The notes below the pieces were generated by a model. It was not told the DNA's origin. It saw nothing but the letters and a program-made list of their open reading frames with translations, and did no database searches. DNA of 64,000 nt from assembly GCA_963722905.1 (NCBI GenBank), contig CAVROT010000005.1, positions 186,001 through 250,000 on the forward strand, in the 5' to 3' direction. The DNA is from CAVROT01 sp963722905 (GTDB taxonomy: Bacteria > Pseudomonadota > Alphaproteobacteria > Rhodobacterales > Rhodobacteraceae). Every line of letters starts with the position of its first letter. Within the stretch, counting starts at the first letter, position 1. Below are positions 59,863 through 64,000 of the stretch, piece by piece. The position numbers and the translations under genes were made by a program.

Positions 59863-62283
59863 TCAGGCCCGCATGCGGCTGCCATTGGCGTCGAAGAGCG
59901 GCTGGCGCTGCAGATGCGCCGCCCGGCGCTGGCCCAGCACCTCGATCTCCCATCCCCCGTCGGTCTCGGCCATCTCGCGCGGGACGTAGCCGATGGCGAC
60001 CGACTTGCCCGAGGCATGTGCATAGCCGCCCGAGGTCACCCAGCCGATCACGTCGCCGGACTGCCAGATCGGCTCGTCCCCGATGACGTCCGCGTCGTCC
60101 ACGTCAACGGTGAAGGTCCGCAGGCGCAGCTTGCCGCCGTCCTCCTTCATCCGCGCCGCCGCCGCCTTTCCGACGAAGTCGGCGGCCTTGCCCAGCGCCA
60201 CGAAGCGCCCCAGCTCGGCCTCGTAGGGACTGTAGATGGGCCGGTACTCGCGCCCCCAGCCGCCGAAGTTCTTCTCCAGCCGCAGCGCGTTGAGCGCGCG
60301 CAGCCCGAAGTCGCGGATGCCGTGCGCCTCGCCCGCCGCGTGGATCGCGTGATAGACGTGACGTTGATACTCGGGCGCCATCCAGATCTCGTAGCCCAGG
60401 TCGCCGGTGAAGCTGACGCGCCCGACGAGGCAGGGTGCCATCCCCAGGTCCATCCGCCGGATGTCCATGAACTCGAACGCCTCGGCGCTTACGTCCTCGC
60501 GTGTGAGGGCGGCCAGCACGGCGCGCGATTCGGGCCCCGCGATGGAGAGGCCCACCAGCCCCGCGCCATGCGCCAGCACGTCGACGCCGCCCGTCATGTG
60601 CCGGTCGAACCAGCGCATGTGATAGTCTTCCGCGACCCCCGACCCGGCGATGAAGAACTCACCACCGCCCAGGTTGGCCAAAGTGAAGTCGCCGATGACG
60701 CGGCCGTCCTCCTTGAGCATCGGCGCGATGGCCATGCGGCCCGGCGCGGGGATCCGGCAGGCCAGCATCCGGTCCAGCCAGTCTTCGGCGCCCGCGCCCT
60801 TCACGGTGTACTTGGCGAAGCCCGAGATCTCGATCACGCCGACGCCGTCGCGCACGGCCTTCGCCTCGGCGCCCACATGCTCGAAGTCGGTGCTGCGCTT
60901 CCACGAAAATGCGTCCGTCACGCCGTCGGGCGCGAACCAGAGCGGCACCTCCAGCCCGTGCGCCACGCCGAACTGCGCGCCGCGCCCCTTGAGAATGTCG
61001 TAGATCGGCGTCGTCTTCAGCGGCCGCCCGGCCGGCAACTCCTCGTTGGGGAAGCGGATCGAGAAGCGGCGCGAATAGTTCTCCTGCACCTTCGCGTTGG
61101 TGTAGGACATCGTCGCGTAGTCGCCGAAGCGGCTAATATCCATGGCGAACACGTCCATGCCCGGATCGCCGTCGATCATCCAGTTGGCCAGCGCCAGCCC
61201 GACGCCGCCACCCTGGCTGAAGCCCGCCATCACGCCGCAGGCCGACCAGAACCCGGGCAGGCCGCGGATTGGCCCGACCAGCGGGTTGCCGTCGGGCGCG
61301 AAGGTGAAGGGTCCGTTGATGATCTGCTTGATCCCGGCGTTCTCGAAGGCCGGGAAGTGCCGGAACCCTACCTCGAGGCTGGGCGCGATGCGGTCGAGGT
61401 CGGGCTCGAGCAGCTCATGCCCGAAGTCCCACGGCGTCTGTTGCGGGGACCACGGCTTGCACGCCTTCTCGTAGGTGCCCATTAGCATGCCGCCGCGTTC
61501 CTGCCGCAGGTAGAGCTCGCCGTCGAAGTCCACGGCGTGCAGCATCTCGCGGCCGGTCGCGTCGTTGAATGCCTTCACCTCGGGCATGTCCTCGGTCAGC
61601 AGGTACATGTGCTCCATCGCCAGCACGGGCAGCTCCAGCCCCACCATGCGCCCGACCTCGCGCGCCCAGAGCCCGGCGGCGTTCACCACGTGCTCGGCGA
61701 TGACCTCGCCCTTGTTGGTCGTCACCTTCCAGGTGCCGTCGGTCTGCATCTCAAGCGCCTCGACCTTGCACTGAAGCTCGATCTGCGCCCCGTTCTTCTT
61801 GGCCGACTTCGCGTAGGCATGGGTGGTGCCGTAGGGGTCGAGATGGCCCTCGACCTCGTCGTAGAGCGCACCCACGAACTGCGAGGGGTCCACCAGCGGC
61901 ATCAGCTCGGCGGCCTCCGTCGGCGTGATGAGCCGCGCGTCCAAGCCCAGGTATCGGCCCTTGGCCATGATCGACTTGAGCCAGTCGAACCTCTCTTCCG
62001 TGGCCGCCAGCATGACCCCGCCGGTCATGTGCAGGCCGATGTTCTGGCCCGAAAGCTCCTGGATCTCCTTGTAGAGATCGACGGTGTACTTCTGCAGCTT
62101 GGCGACGTTCGGGTCGCCATTGATGGTGTGCATTCCCCCGGCCGCATGCCACGTGCTGCCGCTGGTCAGGTCGCTGCGTTCCAGCAGCAGCGCGTCTGTC
62201 CAGCCGAACCGGGTAAGATGGTAGAGCACCGAGCATCCGACGACGCCGCCGCCGATGACCACGACCTTCGCGTGCGATTTCAT
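59863..62283 (-). CDS. dimethylglycine dehydrogenase-like FAD/folate oxidoreductase
   Basis: This 806-residue flavoprotein demethylates dimethylglycine or sarcosine-type substrates and passes the one-carbon unit to tetrahydrofolate. The N-terminal half is a DAO-type FAD domain (VVVIGGGVVGCSVLYHL) with the flavin-attachment motif GSTWHAAGGMH. The C-terminal half is the folate-binding GcvT-like domain (SIAGPESRAVLAAL, GDLGYEIWM) ending in GYVPREMAE. ATG 62283 has AAGGAGA upstream. A damaged Rieske oxygenase-like remnant upstream on the same strand hints at a former betaine-type demethylation unit. Exact substrate is inferred. Confidence 0.9.
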   Translation of the reverse strand: MKSHAKVVVIGGGVVGCSVLYHLTRFGWTDALLLERSDLTSGSTWHAAGGMHTINGDPNVAKLQKYTVDLYKEIQELSGQNIGLHMTGGVMLAATEERFDWLKSIMAKGRYLGLDARLITPTEAAELMPLVDPSQFVGALYDEVEGHLDPYGTTHAYAKSAKKNGAQIELQCKVEALEMQTDGTWKVTTNKGEVIAEHVVNAAGLWAREVGRMVGLELPVLAMEHMYLLTEDMPEVKAFNDATGREMLHAVDFDGELYLRQERGGMLMGTYEKACKPWSPQQTPWDFGHELLEPDLDRIAPSLEVGFRHFPAFENAGIKQIINGPFTFAPDGNPLVGPIRGLPGFWSACGVMAGFSQGGGVGLALANWMIDGDPGMDVFAMDISRFGDYATMSYTNAKVQENYSRRFSIRFPNEELPAGRPLKTTPIYDILKGRGAQFGVAHGLEVPLWFAPDGVTDAFSWKRSTDFEHVGAEAKAVRDGVGVIEISGFAKYTVKGAGAEDWLDRMLACRIPAPGRMAIAPMLKEDGRVIGDFTLANLGGGEFFIAGSGVAEDYHMRWFDRHMTGGVDVLAHGAGLVGLSIAGPESRAVLAALTREDVSAEAFEFMDIRRMDLGMAPCLVGRVSFTGDLGYEIWMAPEYQRHVYHAIHAAGEAHGIRDFGLRALNALRLEKNFGGWGREYRPIYSPYEAELGRFVALGKAADFVGKAAAARMKEDGGKLRLRTFTVDVDDADVIGDEPIWQSGDVIGWVTSGGYAHASGKSVAIGYVPREMAETDGGWEIEVLGQRRAAHLQRQPLFDANGSRMRA

Positions 62284-62716
62284 GAGTTCCGTCTCCTTGC
62301 GGCCCCGGGCGCGCGCCGGCGGGGCGGGTGTCTCTTGGCGGGCGCCGGCGGCTATGCCTCACGCCTGTGCGTCACGAGCCGGGCATGCAGCCCGGCGGCG
62401 GCCGGTGCGCCCTATCGGAGGGCATGGACATACGCCTGAGCGAGAAAGAAGCGTTCGGCGTCGACGTCCCCCGCCCCAACGGCGGCCGCCGCGTGGAGCA
62501 CGACGGGCCGGCGCCCGTCGGAGACACGGTGCGCGTGCCTCAGGGCGACGTCGAGGGCGGTATCGCGGATCATGGCGGTCGGACGGCTCCGGCGTGTCGC
62601 GTCCAAGCTACCCAGCCTCGCGATCCGTCTTCGGCCCCGAATCCGACATCAGGGGTCGCAATCCGCCCTGATGTGCGGCGGCGGCCACCCGCGGGGACGC
62701 CGGAGGCGCGCCCCCC

Positions 62717-62748
62717 GACTTGGGTTTTCAAATATCCTCGCCGAAGGC
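62717..62748 (-). repeat. dispersed intergenic repeat, copy 2 (inverted partner)
   Basis: On the minus strand it reads GCCTTCGGCGAGGATATTTG and ends CCCAAGTC. It matches copy 3 in 29 of 32 positions but points the other way, so the pair forms a large inverted repeat about 600 bases apart. Confidence 0.75.
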
Positions 62749-62807
62749 ATCCGCAGCCTCCGCTTGCGCAAAGGGTCCCGGCGGGCGACCTGTTCGGCCG
62801 CCAGCGC

Positions 62808-63189
62808 CGTTGCGGCGGGCCGCGTCATCTGCCGGGCGACCCGATCGTCAAACGCATGCGTGGCGTCGTCCATCGCCGGGCTGTAGCGGCCGCCGTCGGA
62901 GAACGGGCCGCGCCGCCCCTGCTGCATGCCCTCGATGACGAAAGGATCCTCGGCGAAAATGTCTTGCCACATCCGGGCAATGCGTGTTCGCACCGCTCAC
63001 GGCGGCATGCCCGGAAACCCGATTGGCATTGCATCGCCCGCCTCAAGGGTGTCGCCGGCGAACCCCGGCCCGAGTTAAGTTAAGCGTGGCGGCGCATTCG
63101 GCCTGCCATGGCTCCGGGTCGACGTGATGGGCGTTCGGCATTCCGCGCACGTCCGACAGGGGACGCATGACGGCATCGAGATCGGGCAT
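62808..63189 (-). pseudogene. remnant of aromatic ring-hydroxylating (Rieske) oxygenase alpha subunit
   Basis: Two protein-like pieces lie in order on the minus strand. From 63189, MPDLDAVMRPLSDVRG and NAHHVDPEPWQAE look like the N-terminus of a Rieske oxygenase. From about 62993, RMWQDIFAEDPFVIEGMQ and SDGGRYSPAMDDATHAF look like its C-terminus. The roughly 300 residues between them, with the Rieske CxH and the mononuclear-iron site, are missing, and the two pieces are in different frames. This points to an internal deletion in a gene once upstream of the dimethylglycine-dehydrogenase-like gene. The family call is from memory of such proteins, not a search. Confidence 0.5.
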
Positions 63190-63351
63190 CGGTGCGGCTT
63201 CCCGCTTCGGCTGGATCGCCGCTGGCGGCCGGGTCGGACCTCGTCGCTCACCGAGGCGACGCTTCGATATCGCGGACCGGCGCCGCGGGGGCGAGGCGGG
63301 GGCTGCGCGGTTCCCCGACCTGCCCCGCCGATGAGAGCGGTCGGCGACGGC

Positions 63352-63383
63352 GCCTTCGGCGAGGATATTTGGGAACCCAAGCC
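63352..63383 (+). repeat. dispersed intergenic repeat, copy 3 (inverted partner)
   Basis: It reads GCCTTCGGCGAGGATATTTG on the + strand and ends CCCAAGCC. It is nearly identical to copy 2 in opposite orientation. The shared core GCCTYCGGCG then TATTT also occurs in copy 1. Confidence 0.75.
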
Positions 63384-63531
63384 GGAGGATCGCCGCCACG
63401 TCCTCGACGGCCGCGCCGACCGCCGCGCCGGGGGGATGTGTCGGCATCTCGCCCGGCACCCGGGGACGCCAGCCTGGACAAGCGCGCTTGGGTCGCGCCG
63501 GGACGGGCCGACGAAGATCTCTCTTGCCCGG

Positions 63532-64000
63532 TCAGCGCGTCATCTGCACCGCCTGACCGGTCAGCGCCGAGTGCTGGGCGGCCAGCCCCATCTCGACCGC
63601 GCGCGCGCCGTCCTCCGCCGTGACCTCGACGGGTCCGGCGCCGCGCACCGCGGCGTTGAACCGGGCATGCTGGTAGAAGGTGGATCCGTTGTGATCGCCC
63701 GCGTCCAGCAGGGCCGGATCGACCGGGATCTCAGCCATGCGCGGACCCTTGGGGCTGCGCGGGCTGACGATGACCTGCGCCACCGGCGCGGGGCCGAGAT
63801 GCGCGGGCCAGAACCGGCCGGGGCCGGGCACATGCGCCTCGATCTTGCCGGCAGGACCGACGACGCTGATCTCTTCCTGATAGCGCGCGCCCTCCGCGAA
63901 CATGCACAACTCCAGCATCGCGCGCGCGCCCGAGGCGAAGTCGACGATGACGTAGCCGTTGTCCCAGATGTCGGGCACCGCGCCGTCATAGGATTCGTCG
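63532..64000 (-). CDS. Gfo/Idh/MocA family oxidoreductase (N-terminus outside window)
   Basis: This is the C-terminal 156 residues of a sugar- or inositol-type NAD(P)-dependent dehydrogenase. It shows WDNGYVIVDFASGARAMLELCMFAEG and the beta-sheet region SVVGPAGKIEAHVPG, then STFYQHARFNAAVRG and a C-terminal EDGARAVEMGLAAQHSALTG helix, all typical of the Gfo/Idh/MocA C-terminal domain. The Rossmann domain is beyond the right edge. The GTG at 63978 is an internal codon, since the frame stays open to the edge. Confidence 0.85.
   Translation of the reverse strand, partial: DESYDGAVPDIWDNGYVIVDFASGARAMLELCMFAEGARYQEEISVVGPAGKIEAHVPGPGRFWPAHLGPAPVAQVIVSPRSPKGPRMAEIPVDPALLDAGDHNGSTFYQHARFNAAVRGAGPVEVTAEDGARAVEMGLAAQHSALTGQAVQMTR

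Larger units (their letters stand above)
62284..63531. other. 1.25-kb interval with gene remnants and inverted repeats
   Basis: No intact gene is seen. The minus strand holds short segments resembling the two ends of a Rieske-type oxygenase (listed separately). Two 32-base repeat copies lie in inverted orientation at 62717-62748 and 63352-63383 and flank the remnants. Plus-strand open frames are Arg/Pro-rich and not believable proteins. Confidence 0.65.

Noticed and set aside
62328..63083. Plus-strand protein of about 250 codons in the 62-63 kb interval
   Set aside because: Arg/Pro-rich, no domains, and antisense to the better-supported oxygenase remnant and repeat copies.

Overview
The window is a 64 kb stretch of a high-GC alphaproteobacterial chromosome. 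Gene content and order point to the order Rhodobacterales (roseobacter/Paracoccaceae type). Supporting signs are the rpmF-plsX-fabH-ihfA-merR block, the dgt-argS-SPOR-nagZ-scpA-scpB run, an H-NOX/H-NOXA-GGDEF pair, a VPLPA-CTERM protein, DUF3572 and DUF2161 genes, a non-pyrrolysine MttB homologue, a dimethylglycine-dehydrogenase-like flavoprotein, a lone TRAP binding protein and RTX exoproteins. Species cannot be named from the sequence alone. No insertion sequence, prophage, CRISPR array or rRNA operon was seen. One tRNA gene (Pro, GGG) is present.

Layout. 1-2.5 kb: end of a MalK-type ABC ATPase followed by a fused dihydroxyacetone kinase. 2.8-5.8 kb: tRNA 2-selenouridine synthase, an FAD oxidoreductase and a lytic transglycosylase. 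6.1-12.2 kb: signalling, with an H-NOX-like protein coupled to an H-NOXA-GGDEF cyclase, an MttB-family methyltransferase, DUF3572, and a PleD-like GGDEF regulator with a degenerate receiver. 12.5-15 kb: DUF983, NUDIX hydrolase, lone TRAP DctP. 15.3-21.3 kb: rpmF-plsX-fabH, an AT-richer VPLPA-CTERM gene inserted before ihfA, a MerR-type gene without a normal start codon, tRNA-Pro and a dCTP deaminase. 21.4-31 kb: chromosome segregation (scpAB), cell-wall recycling (nagZ), SPOR, argS, antiporter, dgt, and divergent erpA and xth. 31.7-39.6 kb: a capsule/exopolysaccharide cluster with an ABC-2 permease, a frameshifted KpsE-like protein, a KpsT-like ATPase, a sulfotransferase and two glycosyltransferases. 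39.7-44.2 kb: two RTX proteins, one with a choice-of-anchor-L-like domain and one a serralysin-type metalloprotease. 44.3-45.9 kb: purE and purK with a tiny coupled ORF between them. 46.8-49 kb: groESL with a CIRCE operator, promoter and terminator. 49.2-57.7 kb: housekeeping genes (DUF2161, Mn pyrophosphatase, HAD hydrolase, ribF, YcgN, threonine aldolase, isomerase, prs, DUF815 ATPase). 57.7-59.6 kb: tatABC. 59.9-64 kb: dimethylglycine-dehydrogenase-like protein, what looks like a gutted Rieske oxygenase gene, and the end of a Gfo/Idh/MocA oxidoreductase.

How genes work together. The H-NOX/GGDEF pair and the PleD-like protein would both feed c-di-GMP, which commonly controls surface attachment; the capsule cluster and RTX exoproteins are plausible surface outputs, but no direct link is visible. 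The main anomalies are an H-NOX lacking the canonical heme-ligand histidine, a capsule export gene broken by a one-base frameshift that joins it in frame to the next gene, G10 tracts inside a cyclase and a glycosyltransferase, and a regulator whose expected start codon reads GTA.

Start codons were chosen from overlaps, Shine-Dalgarno spacing and remembered family N-termini. No database search was run, so all family names rest on recognition of motifs and overall protein character.
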